64,000 nucleotides of DNA from Cymodocea nodosa (lineage: Eukaryota; Streptophyta; Magnoliopsida; Alismatales; Cymodoceaceae): NCBI GenBank assembly GCA_036874045.1, contig JAZBRI010000008.1, positions 12,353,001 through 12,417,000 on the forward strand. The letters are read 5' to 3'. Position numbers and translations under genes: made by a program. The notes under the pieces are model-generated. The model saw only the letters and a list, made by a program, of their open reading frames with translations, made no database searches and was not told the origin of the DNA. Within the stretch, counting starts at the first letter, position 1; every line of letters begins with the position of its first letter. Of the stretch, positions 1-12,480 are shown piece after piece.

Positions 1-28
1 GAGCTTGAGGAAGAATGAATAAAAGTAT

Positions 29-1520
29 TTAAAGATCTTGTAATGAACATATGCCTAGATTTCTTCTAATATGATTAAAAGTTGATTCATTTAAAGGTTT
101 GGTGAAAATATCTGTAAGTGGATTTTCTATTGGCACAAACTTGAGTGAGATGTTCCATTTTTCCACATGATCTCTTAGAAAATGATGTCTGATCTCAATA
201 TGCTTGGCTCTGGAATGAAGTATTGTATTCTTAGATAAACTGATTGTACTGTTGTTATCACAAAATATGATTGTATTTTGAATTTTCAGTCTGTAGTCTG
301 CTAAGGTTTGCTGCATCCAAAGAATTTGAGCACAACATAGACCTGTTGCAATATATTTAGCTTCAGTAGTAGATAATGGAATACAATTTTGTTTCCTACT
401 GAACCAGGAGATTAATGAATTTCCAAGTAGTTGGCATGTGCCACTAGTGCTATTTCTGTCAAATTTGCTGCCTGTATAATCTACATCACTCTAGCTTGAT
501 AACATTAAGCTGCTGTCAGCTGAGTAGTATAATCTAAAATCTTTAGTACCTTGTAGATATTTGAAAATTCTTTTTACTGATTTCAGATGAGATTCCTTTG
601 GTGATGCCTAAAATCTAGCACACAAGCATACACTGAACATGATATCTGGCCTACTTGTTGAAAGATACAGTAGAGATCCAATCATGCCTCTATATTTCTT
701 TTGATCTACTGCAACACTTGAGTCATCGATTTCTAGTTTTGTACTTGAACTCATTGGAGTATTTGCAGATTTAATGTTTTCATAGCCAAATTTCTTTAAC
801 ATCTCTTTGCAATATTTCTCTTGGTTGATAAAGATACCATTTCGTGCTTGATAGATTTGTAAACTCAAGAAAAACTTCAATTCTCCCATCATGCTCATTT
901 CAAATTTATTTTTCATCAAATTCTGAAATTCATGACAGAGTTTTTCTGATGTAGCTCCAAAAATTATATCATCAAGGTATATCTGTACGATCAAAATGTG
1001 CAAATCAACAATTTTGATAAACAAAGTGTTGTCCACTTTGCTTATATAGAAGTCATTTTCAGTTAAGAATTTTTTCAGTTTCTCATACCATGCCTTGGGT
1101 GCCTGTTTCAGACCATATAAAGCTTTGTTTAATTTAAAGACATGATCAGGCTTGATTTCATCTTCAAATTCGAGAGGTTGTTTAACAAACACTTCTTCCT
1201 GAATTTCTCCATTCAAAAAGGCACTTTTTACATCCATCTAAAACAATTTTATTCTTATACTACTTGCAAAGGCAAGCAACATTCTGATAGCTTCTATTCT
1301 GGCTACAGGTGCAAAAGTTTCTTCATAGTTAATACCTTCTAACTAATTATTGCCCTATGCAACTGAACGAGCTTTATTTCTGAGAATGTTTCCTTCTTCA
1401 TCTAATTTATTTTTGAAAATCCATTTAGTTCCAATGATGGATTTTCTTGCAAGTTTTTCTACTAAATTCCAGACATTGTTTTTCTGGAATTGATTTAATT
1501 CTTCCTATATAGCCATTGTC
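29..1520 (-). pseudogene. Element A reverse transcriptase and RNase H (broken)
   Basis: This is the C-terminal half of copia pol. RT motifs readable on the minus strand are the start near 1520, the MDVKSAFLNG block (1237), the ALYGLKQAP block (about 1110) and a YLDD catalytic box (about 975) where copia elements usually have YVDD. RNase H follows (LSTTEA block near 370) and the ORF ends with a DIFTKPL...NHIRRNLGICSL tail at 29. Several in-frame stops break it, for example at 605-607 and in the 1240-1370 stretch (a TAG just before MDVKSAF). The protein would copy element RNA into cDNA; this copy cannot make a full product. Confidence 0.85.
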
Positions 1521-3024
1521 CAGTAAATATCCTTACATGCTTCATCTACTGATTTTGGCTCTATTTCTAACACAAATGCACAAAAATTGCAAATATTTTG
1601 TGCTCTGCTTGTCGTTTGTATGCCTTTAGTTATGTTTCCAATTATTTATTCCATGGGGTGATCAGATTTGAATTTTCAACTGTGCTGATTTTGATCTAAA
1701 GCTTGGGATTTGAGTTTATGCTTGCAATTTCCTTTTTCCAAATATTCATTTTCACTATCACTGTCAATATTCAAATTCTTGAAATTCTATATTAAATCTT
1801 CATCAAATTAAACATTTATGCTTTCCTCTACTCTTCTGTCTTTAGCAACAAATACTCTGTAAGCTTTACTTCTAGATGAGTATCCAACAAGTATGGTAGG
1901 TTCAGATTTTGCATCAAACTTGTCTTTAGCATTTCCAGTGTTTAATACAAAGCATTTGCAACCAAATGTCTTAAAGTAACCAACATTTGGAGTCTTATCA
2001 AACCAGATTTCAAAAGGTGTCTTATTCATCATAGGTCTGATGTGAGTTCTATTGGAGATATGGCAAGCTGTACCAACTACTTCAGCCCAAAGAAATTTTG
2101 GCAGATCAGTGGCATTTAACATAGTTCTAGCCATTTCTTGCAATGTCCTATTCTTTCTTTCTACTACTCCATTTTGAATTGGAGTTCTAAGATAGGAGAA
2201 TTCATGCAAAATTCCAAATGAATTGCACAAAATTTCTAACTCATGACTTTCAAATTCTCCTCCATGATCACTTCTGATTTTCTTTACTGTCAGTTCCTTC
2301 TGGTTTTGAATTCTATTGCAAAAATTTTAGAACTCACTACAAGTCTCATTTTTATGAGTTAAAAATATTACCTAAGTTAATCTAGAAAAGTCATCTACAA
2401 TAACAAGAGTATATTTTCGACCTCCAAGGCTTGAAACTTGAGTTGGGCCAAACAGATCTAGATGTAAAAGTTCTAATGGCCTTTTGGTTGAAATTTCATG
2501 TTTGCTATGGAGTGAGGTTCTCTTTTGCTTTCCTAGCATATAGTCATTGCACACCCTGTCTTTCTTGAATGTAAGTTTAGGTAATCCCCTAACAAGATCA
2601 CCCTTGGATAATTTTCTGAGAGTCTTCATACTAATGTGACCAAGTCTTTTATGCCACAACCAATCATCTTCACTAGATGCTACCAAACAGGAATTACTTG
2701 TAGTATTTTCACATGGAAAGATTAATGTATAAATAGAACAGTTTCTAAAACTAGTAAATTTTACTTCATTTGTTGCCGAATTAATAATGTAACAATTTTC
2801 AGTAGTAAAGGAAACTGTATAACCTTTATCACATAATTGTCCTACACTTAATAAGTTTTGTTTTAATCCATTGACATGCAAGACATTTTCAATTTTGCCA
2901 CTTTATGATGTGATATTTCCTATAGCAGTAATTTTACACTTTTCATTATTTCCAAATTTAACAGATCCTAAATTTAAACTTTAAACAGAATCAAGAAATA
3001 TTTTCTTACTTGTCATGTGCTTTG
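1521..3024 (-). pseudogene. Element A integrase and protease C-terminal part (broken)
   Basis: From right to left this reads as the end of the copia protease (LLSVGQLCDKG block near 2840), the GAG_pre-integrase zinc region (2372-2881, HKRLGH present) and the integrase core (1808-2371, SDHGGEF and VERKNR blocks). The second zinc pair, normally CxxC before the MLGKQKR block, reads CNDY, so one zinc ligand is lost. Stops separate the segments at about 2231 and 2371. The linker 1521-1807 between INT and RT is recognisable but full of stops. The left part of the protease is cut by element B at 3024 and resumes at 13141. Confidence 0.8.
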
Positions 3025-3506
3025 TGTTAGGATCGATAGGCTCACCAGAGGGGGGGTGAATGGTGAAAGTGTGTATTATTAAAATTTTTTAAATGTTGAA
3101 TCGAATAATTCAACAAAAATGAAATGAGATGAAACTGATATAATGCAAATTAACAGAGATAAGAAACACACAGCAAATTTTTAGGTGGTTCACCAAATTG
3201 GCTAGTCCACCCCCAAGGTTCACTTCGGCTTCACTAAGTGTATCAACACTTACACACTTGCTTTCAGGTCAAAACAAGAACCAACTACACAGAAGTTTAG
3301 GTAAAAACTTTAGTAAACCAACCTCTAGAGTTTTTAGGTTGAAACTCAAACCAACACTGTATGTAGCTTTCAAGTTGAAGCCACGAACCAATAGTTTTAA
3401 ACCTTCAATCAAAGTTTTGGCGCAAGAGCTTTTTCTACAATGGATCTTCTGAAAATTCTTCACTGTTTGCAGACTTGAGTGTAAATGGAATTTGAGTGTA
3501 GCTCAC

Positions 3507-3512
3507 TATATA
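3507..3512 (-). promoter_or_regulatory. TATA-like box in B 3' LTR
   Basis: TATATA in the sense of the element, with identical surroundings (GCTCACTATATA on the plus strand) in the other B LTR (10215-10220) and a close match in the A LTR (15290-15296). It lies about 1200 bases into the LTR, leaving about 480 bases of R-U5, a plausible promoter position. No transcription data can be seen. Confidence 0.45.
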
Positions 3513-3639
3513 TCTCTACCGTATATCTAATGTTTGTATTTTGAATATACACTTGATATGTACAACGATCATATTTTCCTCCAACGGATGTATTCTACTG
3601 TACTTAATTAGGATCAAGTCCTAATACGGCAAGTGACCA

Positions 3640-4570
3640 TTCAGAAAAACGTTTCAAGTCAACTTACCGATTTTTCTGTTCTTTCGGATAGATAGCTATG
3701 CAACTCTCCGAAGAGTAACTGTAACTCACCAAAAAATCACTTATCCTTTACTGCCACGTAGGATTCTAGAATATTTAAATGTGAGCTATCATCCAATCGG
3801 ATACTTATAACTGTAACTCACCGAACAATTGTATACTTGACTTTGTCAAATTTCGGAAGGTTATCCTGTAACTCACCGAAATTCTTCAGGACTTCGGATA
3901 GTTATTTTTCTAACTCTCCGAAAACATATTTGAGCCACTGTTTCGAATTCTACACGTGGGAAATTCGATGACTTAAGTTTCGGATGGTTAAACTGTAACT
4001 CACTAAAACTCTTTTGAAATTTCGGATAGTTATCCTTCTAACTCTCCGGAAACCTATTTGAGCATCTATCTGGATTTCTACACGTGAGAAATTCATTGAC
4101 TTAAGTTTCGAATAGTTAAACTGTAACTTACCAAAACTCTCTTTTAAATTTCAGATAGTTATCCTAACTCTCCGATTTTCCCATTTAAGCTTTCAACTGC
4201 CGGCTTCCTCCATTTTGCACTTGCGTAAAAAAATGACTTAAGTTTCGGAAAGTTAAGCCTGTAACTTACTGAAAAACTCGAATAGTTATCTAACTCTCCG
4301 ACAAGTCTTTTAATCTTCCATTCTGTATTTCTACACGTGGTTTATAGATTGACTTAACTTTCAGATAGTTATACCTGTAACTCTCCAAAAAGTCCATTAA
4401 GCTTTCTGATAGTTATCTCCTTAACTATTCGATCATTCAATCTCTTTAACTATCTGATTAAATAACTCTCCAAAGGCTTTGTAAAATCGGATAGTTATTC
4501 TTTTAACTATCCAATAGCATTGCTGCTACTTTAAACTAGCTCTTCGGATACTTAGACCTATAACTGTCCG
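3640..4570 (-). repeat. Array of short inverted motifs and G-boxes in B LTR
   Basis: The stretch alternates motifs of the form CGGATAGTTA and TAACTCWCCGAA, which are roughly inverted relative to each other, so pairs can form stem-loops. Units repeat about every 60-130 bases and are spaced by GACTTAAG and ACACGTGG blocks. CACGTG is the G-box core bound by plant bZIP/bHLH factors. The same array is in the other B LTR (10360-11310), the A LTR (15440-16080) and G (49620-50560). The regulatory role is inferred. Confidence 0.6.
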
Positions 4571-4713
4571 ATTTTGCTGAATCTTCTTGATCTATTCATC
4601 TATTTGGAAATAGTTCTAACAGCCTTCTGATCTAATGTAGTAAGACTTAACTGTGAAATACAATATGTTTCCTCATATAGGTTTTGCATTATCAAAATAC
4701 TCGGGTACTAACA

Positions 4714-5000
4714 ATCTCCCCCTTTTTGATAATGACAAAAACCTTTACAATTATTTACATGCATTTCACTCCCTAGTGTATTTCTATACAGTTAGTCACA
4801 TAGAGAAACATAAAACAAGAAATTAACACAACTATACTGACAATGAGGGATTCCTCCCCCTGACTTTGAGCAGACTTCTCCCCCTATCTGTGTGCTAAGT
4901 TTTTCTCTTTTAATTCTTGCTAGAAATACTATGAGTGACCATATACTTGACAAATTTCCAAATCCTTCTCCCCCTTTTTTGTCATTATATAAAAAGGTGA
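4714..5000 (-). promoter_or_regulatory. Multiple polypurine tracts of element B
   Basis: On the minus strand, runs of AAAAAGGGGGAGA type occur next to the LTR (4714-4726) and again near 4856, 4877 and 4968. The LTR-adjacent copy would prime plus-strand DNA synthesis. Several copies between RNase H and the 3' LTR are a described hallmark of Sireviruses. Confidence 0.75.
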
Positions 5001-5082
5001 GGACTATAAAACTGATATAACCTGCATGAGTAGGTTAGTAGAAAAATAAGCTTCCATGTTGTGAGCTTGATGAAAAAAATAT

Positions 5083-6560
5083 TTAAATATCTTGTAAAGA
5101 ACATATTCCTAGATTTCGTCTAATATGATTAAAAGTTGATTCATTTAAAGGTTTGGTGAAAATATCTGCAAGTTGATTTTCTGTTGGCACAAACTTAAGT
5201 GAAATGTTCCCTTTCTCCACATGATCTCTTAGAAAATGATGTCTGATCTCGATATGCTTGGCTCTAGAATGAAGTACTGTATTCTTAGATAGACTGATTG
5301 CACTACTGTTATCACAAAATATGATTGAATTCTAAATTTTCAGTCTATAATCTGCTAGAGTTTGCTGCATCCAAAGGATTTGTGCACAACACAATCTAGT
5401 TGCAATATACTCGGCTTCAGTAGTAGATAAAGCTATACAATTTTGTTTCCTACTGAACTATGAGATTAAAGAACATCCAAGTAATTGACAAGTACCACTG
5501 GTGCTTTTTCTATTAGATTTGCATCACTATAGCCTATTAAAATTAAACTACTATCAGCTGAGTAGAATAATCTGAAATCTTTTGTTCCTTGTAAATATCT
5601 GAAGATTCTTTTGACTGATTTCAAATGTGATTCCTTTGGTGATGCTTGAAATCTAGCACACAAGCATACACTAAACATAATATCTGGCTTGCTAGTAGAA
5701 AGGTATAACAAGGATCTAATCATACCTCTATATTGCCTTTGATCCACTACAACACTTGAATCATCCATTTCTATTTTAATGCTTGAGCTCATTGGAGTAT
5801 TTGCGGATTTGATGTTTTCTTAACCAAATTTCTTCAACATCTCTTTGCAGTATTTTTCTTGGTTGACAAAGATACCATTATGCATTTGATGAATATGTAA
5901 CCCCAAGAAAAACTTCAATTCTCCCATCATGCTCATTTCGAATTTATTTTTCATCAAATTCTGAAATTCATGACAGAGATATTTTGAAGTGGCTCCAAAA
6001 ACTATATCATCAACATATATCTGTACAATCAACATGTGCACATCAAAGGTTTTGAAAAACAAAGTGCTGTCCACTTTGCCTATAGAAAAATTGTTTTCAA
6101 TTAAAAATCTTTTCAATTTCTCATACCAAGCTCTAGGTGCCTGTTTCAAACCATATAGAGCCTTTCTCAGTTTGTAGACATGATCCAGCTTGAGTTCATC
6201 TTCAAATCCAAGAGGTTGTTTAACAAACACTTCTTCTTGAATTTCTCCATTTAAGAAGGCACTTTTCACATCCATTTGAAACAATTTTATCTTCATACTA
6301 CTTGCAAAGGCAAGCAACATTCTGATAGCTTCAATCTTGGCTACAGGAGCAAAAGTTTCTTCATAGTCAATACCTTCCTGCTGATTGTAGCCTTGTGCAA
6401 CTAATCGAGCTTTATTTCTGAGAATGTTACCATCTTCATCTAATTTGTTTTTGAAAATCCATTTAGTTCCAATGATGGATTTTCCTACAGGTTTTTCTAT
6501 TAGTTCCCACACATTGTTTTTCTAGAACTGATTTAATTCTTCCTGCATGGCCATTGTCTA
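5083..6560 (-). pseudogene. Element B reverse transcriptase and RNase H
   Basis: RT is well preserved from 6512 to 5820: TKWIFKNK start, RLVAQGY, MDVKSAFLNG, ALYGLKQAP, an intact YVDD box (about 6016) and KFFLGL. A stop at 5820-5822 interrupts the frame. RT then continues to 5466, and RNase H (LSTTEA near 5410) runs to the stop at 5083. A short deletion near 5512-5530 has removed part of the SDANY...STSGTC block. The protein would perform reverse transcription and RNA removal in the virus-like particle. Stops mean this copy is defective, although the RT core still looks catalytic. Confidence 0.88.
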
Positions 6561-8105
6561 GTAGGTATCCTTACAGGCTTCATCTACTAATTTTGGCTCT
6601 ATTTCTGACACAAATGCACAAAAATTACAGATATCTTGTGCTTTACTTCTGGTTTGTACCTCTTTGGATATATTTCCAATAATTTATTCCTTGGGATGAT
6701 TAGATCTAAACTTCCAACTGTTATGATTTTGATATCTAAGGTTGAGATTCTGGTCTAACACTTGTGAATTGGTATTCTACTTGCTTTTATCATCTTCAAA
6801 GTCTTCATTTTCACTATCATCATTAATCTTCAGCTTTTTGAAATTCTGGAATAGATCTTCATGAAACTGAACATTTATACTTTCCTCCACTCTTCTATCT
6901 TCAGCAAAATATACATTGTAAGCTTTGCTTCTCGAGGAGTATCCAACAAATATGGCAGGTTCAGACTTAGCATCAAACTTGTCTTTTGTATTTCTTGTAT
7001 TTAAGACATAACATTTGCATCCAAATGTCTTAAAATAGCCCACATTTGGAGTTTTATCAAACCAAATTTCAAAGGGTGTCTTATTCAATATGCATCTAAT
7101 GTGAGTTTTGTTGGAAATGTGACAAGTTGTTCCTACAGCTTTTGCCTAGAGAAATTTAGGTAGATTCGTGGCACTTAACATAGTTCTAGCCATTTCTTGT
7201 AATATCCTATTTTTTCTTTCCACTACTCCATTTTGAGCAGGAGTTCTAGGACAAGAGAATTCATGCAAAATTCTAAATGAATTAAAGAGGTTTTCAAATT
7301 CATAGTTTTCAAATTCACCTCCATGATCACTTCTAATTTTCTTCACTGTTAGTTCCTTCTGATTCTGAACTCTTATGCAGAAATTCCTGAACTCATTGCA
7401 AGTTTCATTTTTATATGTCAAAAATATTACCCAAGTTAATCTAGAGAAGTCATCAACAATAACAAAGGTATATTTTCGACCCCCTAGACTTGATACTTGA
7501 GAAGGACCAAACAAATCTAGATGTATCAATTCTAATGGCCTTTTGGTGGAAACAACACTTTTGCTGTGATGAGCAGTTCTCTTCTGCTTCCCTAGCATAC
7601 ACTCACTACACACTCTATCCTTCTTAAGCGTGAGTTTAGGCAGACCCCTAACAAGATCACCCGTGGATAGCTTTCTGATATTCTTCATGTTGATGTGACC
7701 AAGTCTTCTATGCCACACCCAATCGTCTTCACCAGTTGCTACCAAACAGGAATTGCTTGCAGAATTTTCACATGGAAAGTTTAAAGTATATATTGAGCAA
7801 TTTCTAATACCAGTAAATTTTGTTTCATTTGTGGTAGGATCAATAATGTAGCAGTTTTTAGCATTAAAAGAAACAGTATAGCCTTTATCACATAATTGTC
7901 CTACACTTAACAAATTTTGTTTTAATCCATTTACATGCAAGACATTCTCAATTATACCATTTTCAAATGTAATATTCCCTATTGCAGTTATTTTACATTT
8001 TTCATTATTTCCAAACTTAACAGATCCTGAACTTAAGTTTTTAACTGAGTCAAGAAAGCTTTTCTTACCTATCATGTGCTTTGAGCATCCACTGTCCACA
8101 ATCCA
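6561..8105 (-). pseudogene. Element B protease C-terminal part and integrase
   Basis: 7146-8099 is one open stretch of 317 codons. It starts at the protease active site (DSGCSKHM, intact DSG), passes the LLSVGQLCDKG block, a complete H-H-C-C zinc region (HRRLGH, CSECMLGK) and the integrase core with its three acidic residues (DLFGP, SDHGGEF, VERKNR). A stop in the LWAEA block near 7146 (W to stop) separates it from 6777-7088 (NKTPFEIWFDKTPN and FVGYSSRSKAY blocks). 6561-6776 is the degenerate INT-RT linker. These proteins cleave the polyprotein and insert cDNA into the genome. Confidence 0.88.
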
Positions 8106-8145
8106 TTTAGTTGATCATGCTGGAAACTCCTTGTCACCCTACAAA

Positions 8146-9696
8146 TCATACTGAAATTAAAGATTTTGGTACCCAGATCTTCCTGGGTCCAGAGGAGTTA
8201 GTCCTTAAAACATTAAATCTATTGCCTCTTGGCAGCCACATATGACCTGATCTTCGTTGGATGGCAAACACAATGGTGTCATCTCTATAAGATCGAATCA
8301 TTCCACCACAATAAGGTATTTCCCATGGTGTAGCATACCCTAGGCCATATTTATTCTCATTTGATCGTTGAGATCCTATTATTTTATTTAATCCTTTTTG
8401 TCCTTGAGTAAATTTACATACAGTATTTTTCAAATCTGATATAGTAGTTGATAGAATTTTATTTTCATCTTTTAATTTATAGTTATCACAACTATACTTA
8501 TCTAAATTTGATTTTAGATTTCTATTTTCAACTATAGTTGATTCTAATTCAGCAAATGAATTTTCTAAGCATTGATTTAATCTTTTAATTTCAGTCTTAA
8601 AATCTCTACACTTCACATATAAATTATCTATAGTAGATAAAAGACTATTTATGTCTAGATCATCATGCTCACTTTCTAAACTAGAGGAAGTAGAGCATAC
8701 CTCTTGTGCTGCAAAACAAACATTTGCTGCAGCTTCTTCTTCAGACTCTGATGAACAGCTTGAAGAGCTACTGTCATTCCACGTAGCTTTGAGAGCCATC
8801 TTCTTTTTGTCTTTCAATCTCTTCTTCTTATCTCATTGATCCTCTTCTGTTTGAAATAGACAGAAGGTCTGTATGTGCCCTTGCTTTTTACATTTGAAAC
8901 ATGTAGGAACAGTTCTTTTAAAGTAGTTGGGCTTATTCTTTTTCTTCATGAATTTTCTGAAATTTCTTGCCAGCAACATGATCTCATCATCATCTGAGCT
9001 AGGAACTTCTTCTGTAGATGGAAATGCTATTTTCTTTTTCTTTTCAGCTTTCTTTTCAACAGTTCCTTCTTGCTCTTTCCAGTCCTTCATCTGAGCTTCG
9101 TGGGCTAGAAGATTACCCAACAATTCTTCAACTGTATAGTTGTTAAGATCCTTGTAATCTTGCATAGATGTGGACTTCTATTTCCACTCAACAGTTAAGC
9201 TCCTCAGGATCTTCTATACCTATTCACGTCAAGAAAACTCCTTTCCCAAGCCTTTCAGACTGTTAGTGATTTCAGTAAATCTAGAAAGCATTTCAGTTAT
9301 GTTTTCATTATCATTCATTTTAAATAGTTCAAGTTTTCTTAAAAGAATACTGATTTTTGTATCCTTAACCTGGCTTGTACCTTCATGAGTAACTTGAAGG
9401 ATTTTCCACGCCTCATGAGCAGATTTACATGTAGATACTTTATTATATTAATCAGCAGTTAGTACACAATAAATAGCATTCAGCCCTCTAACATCTAGTT
9501 GGATGATTTTCTCATCCTCCTCAGACCAGTTCAAAATATCACTAGTCGGAAGTGTAGTTCCAAGAACAACAGTCTTCCAGAGTTTAACATCTGAACTCCT
9601 AAGGAAGCACTCCATTCTATTTTTCCAATAATTATAATTGGAACCATTGAATAGAGGAGGTCTGTGGATGTTTTGTCCCTCAACAAATTGAGCCAT
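8146..9696 (-). pseudogene. Element B gag (capsid, zinc knuckle, coiled-coil tail)
   Basis: The start ATG at 9696 opens an MAQFVEGQNIHRPPLF block typical of Sirevirus-like copia gag. 9448-9696 is the N-terminal capsid part. 9166-9447 is recognisable but holds stops. 8833-9165 has a lysine-rich stretch and an intact knuckle CFKCKKQGHIQTFC. 8146-8817 is an acidic/serine-rich segment, then a likely coiled coil, then a GLGYATP...KIWVPK tail joining to the protease. Gag forms the particle and binds the RNA through the knuckle. The copy is broken by several stops. Confidence 0.85.
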
Positions 9697-9733
9697 AAAT
9701 CCAGATGGTTAAATCTTACGAAGGATTAACCTT

Positions 9734-9745
9734 GCTCTGATACCA
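9734..9745 (-). promoter_or_regulatory. Primer binding site of element B
   Basis: TGGTATCAGAGC on the minus strand, two bases from the 5' LTR end. It matches the 3' end of plant initiator tRNA-Met, the usual copia primer. The site is intact. Confidence 0.9.
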
Positions 9746-11858
9746 ATTGTTAGGATCGATAGGCTCACTAGAGAGGGGGTGAATGGTGAAAGTGTGTATT
9801 ATTAAAATTCTTTAAATGTTGAATCGAATAATTCAACAAAAATGAAATGAGATGAAATTGATATAATGTAAATTAATAGAGATAAGAAACACACAGCAAA
9901 TTTTTAAGTGGTTCACCAAATTGGCTAGTTCACCCCCAAGGTTCACTTCAGCTTCACTAAGTGTATCAACACTTACACACTTACTTTTAAGTCAAAGCAA
10001 GAACCAACTACACAGAAGTTTTTAGGTAAAAACTTCAGTAAACCAACCTCTAGAGTTTTCAGGTCGAAACTCAAACCAACACTATATGTAGCTTTCAGGT
10101 TGAAGCCAAGAACCAACAGCTTTAAACCTTCAATCAGAGTTTCTGCAATGGATCTTCTGAAAATTCTTCACTGTTTGCAGACTTGAGTGTAAATGGAATT
10201 CGAGTGTAGCTCACTATATATCTCTACCGTATATCTGTTGTTTGTATTTTGAATATATACTTGATATGTACAACGGTCATATTTTCCTCCAACGGATGTA
10301 TTCTACTGTACTTAATTATGATCAAGTCCCAATACGGCAAGTGACCGTTCAGAAAAACGTTTCAAGTCAACTTACCGATTTTCTTGTTCTTTCGGATAGT
10401 TAGCTATGCAACTCTCCGAAGAGTAACTATAACTCACCAAAAAATCACTTATCCTTTACTGCCAGGTGGGATTCCAGAATATTTAAATGTGAGCTGTCAT
10501 CCAATCGGATACTTAAAACTGTAACTCACCGAACAGTTGTATACTTGACTCTGTCAAATTTCAGAAGGTTATCCTATAACTCACCGAAATTCTTCAGGAT
10601 TTCAGATAGTTATTTTTCTAACTCTTCGAAAACTTATTTGAGCCACTGTTTCGAATTCTGCACGTGGGAAATTCGATGACTTAAGTTTCGGATGGTTAAA
10701 CTGTAACTCACCGAAACTCTTTTGAAATTTCGGATAGTTATCCTTCTAACTCTTCGAAAACCTATTTGAGCATCTGTCTGGATTTCTACACGTGGGAAAT
10801 TCATTGACTTAAGTTTCGGATAGTTAAACTGTACCTTACTGAAACTCTCTTTTAAATTTCGAATAGTTATCCTAACTCTCCGATTTTCCCATTTAAGCTT
10901 TCAACTGCCGGCTTCCTCCATTTTGCACGTGCGTAAAAAAATGACTTAAGTTCTGGAAAGTTATGCTTGTAACTTACTGAAGAACTCGAATAGTTATCTA
11001 ACTCTCCGAAAAGAAAACTCGGATAGTTATCTAACTCTCCGAGAAGTCTTTCAATCTTCCATTCTATATTTATGCACGTGGTTTATAGAATGACTGAACT
11101 TTCAGATAGTTATACCTGTAACTCTCCGACAAGTCCAATAAGCTTTCGGATAGTTAAGGAGTATCCCCTTAACCATCTGATCATTCAATCCCTTTAACTG
11201 TCTGATTAAATAACTCTCCGAAGGCTTTGTAAAATTAGATAGTTATTCTTTTAACTGTCCGATAGCATTGCTACTGCTTTAAACTAGCTCTTCGGATACT
11301 TAGACCTGTAACTGTCCGATTTTGCTGAATCTTCTTGATCTGTTCATCTGGAACCTCCTTGATCTTTTCATCTGTTTGGAAATAGTTCTAACAGCCTTCT
11401 GATCTAATGAAGTAAGACTTAACTGTGAAATACAATATGTTTCCTCACATAGTGTAGGATCGTATGGCTACACAAGAGGGGGGGTGAATTGTGTATTTTT
11501 AATATTTTCTGAAATATAATTGAAACTTTAAAACTCAAAAACAAGTCGAGACATTGTTTTCATAAAATCATTTTTATTTAAGGTTTCAATTACAATATAC
11601 AATTCAATTCTCCTCAGAAATTGTAGATGCAATTATATTTCGATACCATGTATCATCTAAACAATTTCATAACTACAAACAAATAAAACTAATTTGCGAA
11701 ATTTAAAACTTTTCTCCCTGTTTGAGATCTTTCTTCTTCTTCTTTCTCTTCTTCAGCAATTCTTCAGTGACGAATATCTTGTCTTTTCATGCTTCACCGA
11801 ATTTGCTTTCTTCTGATACTTCAAATCTTCAATGACGAAAATCTTATCTTTTTATGCT

Positions 11859-12050
11859 TCACTGAACTTTCTTCCACTTGAGAGATTTTTCCCGAAGAGG
11901 TGTTTTTGATCCCTGAAAAAGATTTTTCTTTTGGTGTGTAGGGATGGTTTGATCCTTGAAAAGATTTTTCGTTTTGTGTGCAAGGATAAATTGATCAACG
12001 AGAATTCTATGCCTTTTATACTGTATCTTCATTTCATGCATATCCTTCAC
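11859..12050 (-). other. Short sense ORF with 14-residue repeats in E-family LTR
   Basis: 63 codons in the sense of the LTR, about 215 bases after the TATA-like run. The predicted peptide is basic with a repeated NLFKDQTI-like unit. The same ORF is open in both E LTRs (22683-22898 and 32149-32382) with a different repeat number. It could be a leader ORF or simply follow from a 42-base tandem repeat; coding is unproven. Confidence 0.3.
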
Positions 12051-12338
12051 GTTTAACCACTACCAGTTTTCCACTTCTCCACGTCTTTTCTTTTTCCTTC
12101 ATCGAAACACACACGTTCTAACTCACGTTTATATTTTGAATTTTCTTTAATCAACAGTCCTGGATCTCTGAAAAATTTCTTGAAAATAAACTTTCTCGTC
12201 CAAAATTTTTTCATCAGTGTAATAAGAAGTCGTTACTTTAATGTTAACTAAACGAGTAACACAAGTATATATATATAACTTAACGTTTCTAACTTAACGA
12301 GTTCACCATGTGCTATTTCACGTGACAAGTATTGTAGC

Positions 12339-12480
12339 TAACTCAACGAACTAAGTCTGTGGTGTTATGCTATCTCAACGAACCATCTCCATTGTGTTAT
12401 GATAACTCAACGAACTAAGTCTGTGGTGTTATGCTATCTCAACGAACCATCTCCATTGTGTTATGATAACTCAACGAACC
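12339..12480. repeat. 64-base tandem repeat in solo LTR
   Basis: The unit beginning TAACTCAACGAAC starts at 12339, 12403 and 12467 (the last is partial), a period of 64. Each unit carries two TCAACGAAC motifs. The LTRs of element E have a single unit at the matching place. Confidence 0.8.

Larger units (their letters stand above)
3025..4713 (-). repeat. 3' LTR of element B
   Basis: 1689 bases, TGTTAGGATC...GTACTAACA on the plus strand. The U5 side (3025-3450) contains imperfect repeats of a motif like AGGTTGAAGC-ACCAAC. A TATA-like box lies near 3507. The U3 side (3640-4570) is an array of short inverted motifs with three CACGTG palindromes (3953, 4081, 4334). It is flanked inward (4714 on) by the polypurine tract. 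Confidence 0.92.

Noticed and set aside
3198..3463. Overlapping ORFs on both strands in the B LTR
   Set aside because: They lie in the U5 region with its AGGTTGAAGC-type repeats and are not kept open in the other LTR copies.
3640..4570. CRISPR-like array
   Set aside because: The repeats are imperfect, short, inverted and irregularly spaced in a plant LTR; nothing else of a CRISPR system is present.
9734..9745. tRNA gene fragments at primer sites
   Set aside because: Only 12-18 bases match tRNA 3' ends, as expected for primer binding sites; no cloverleaf is found.
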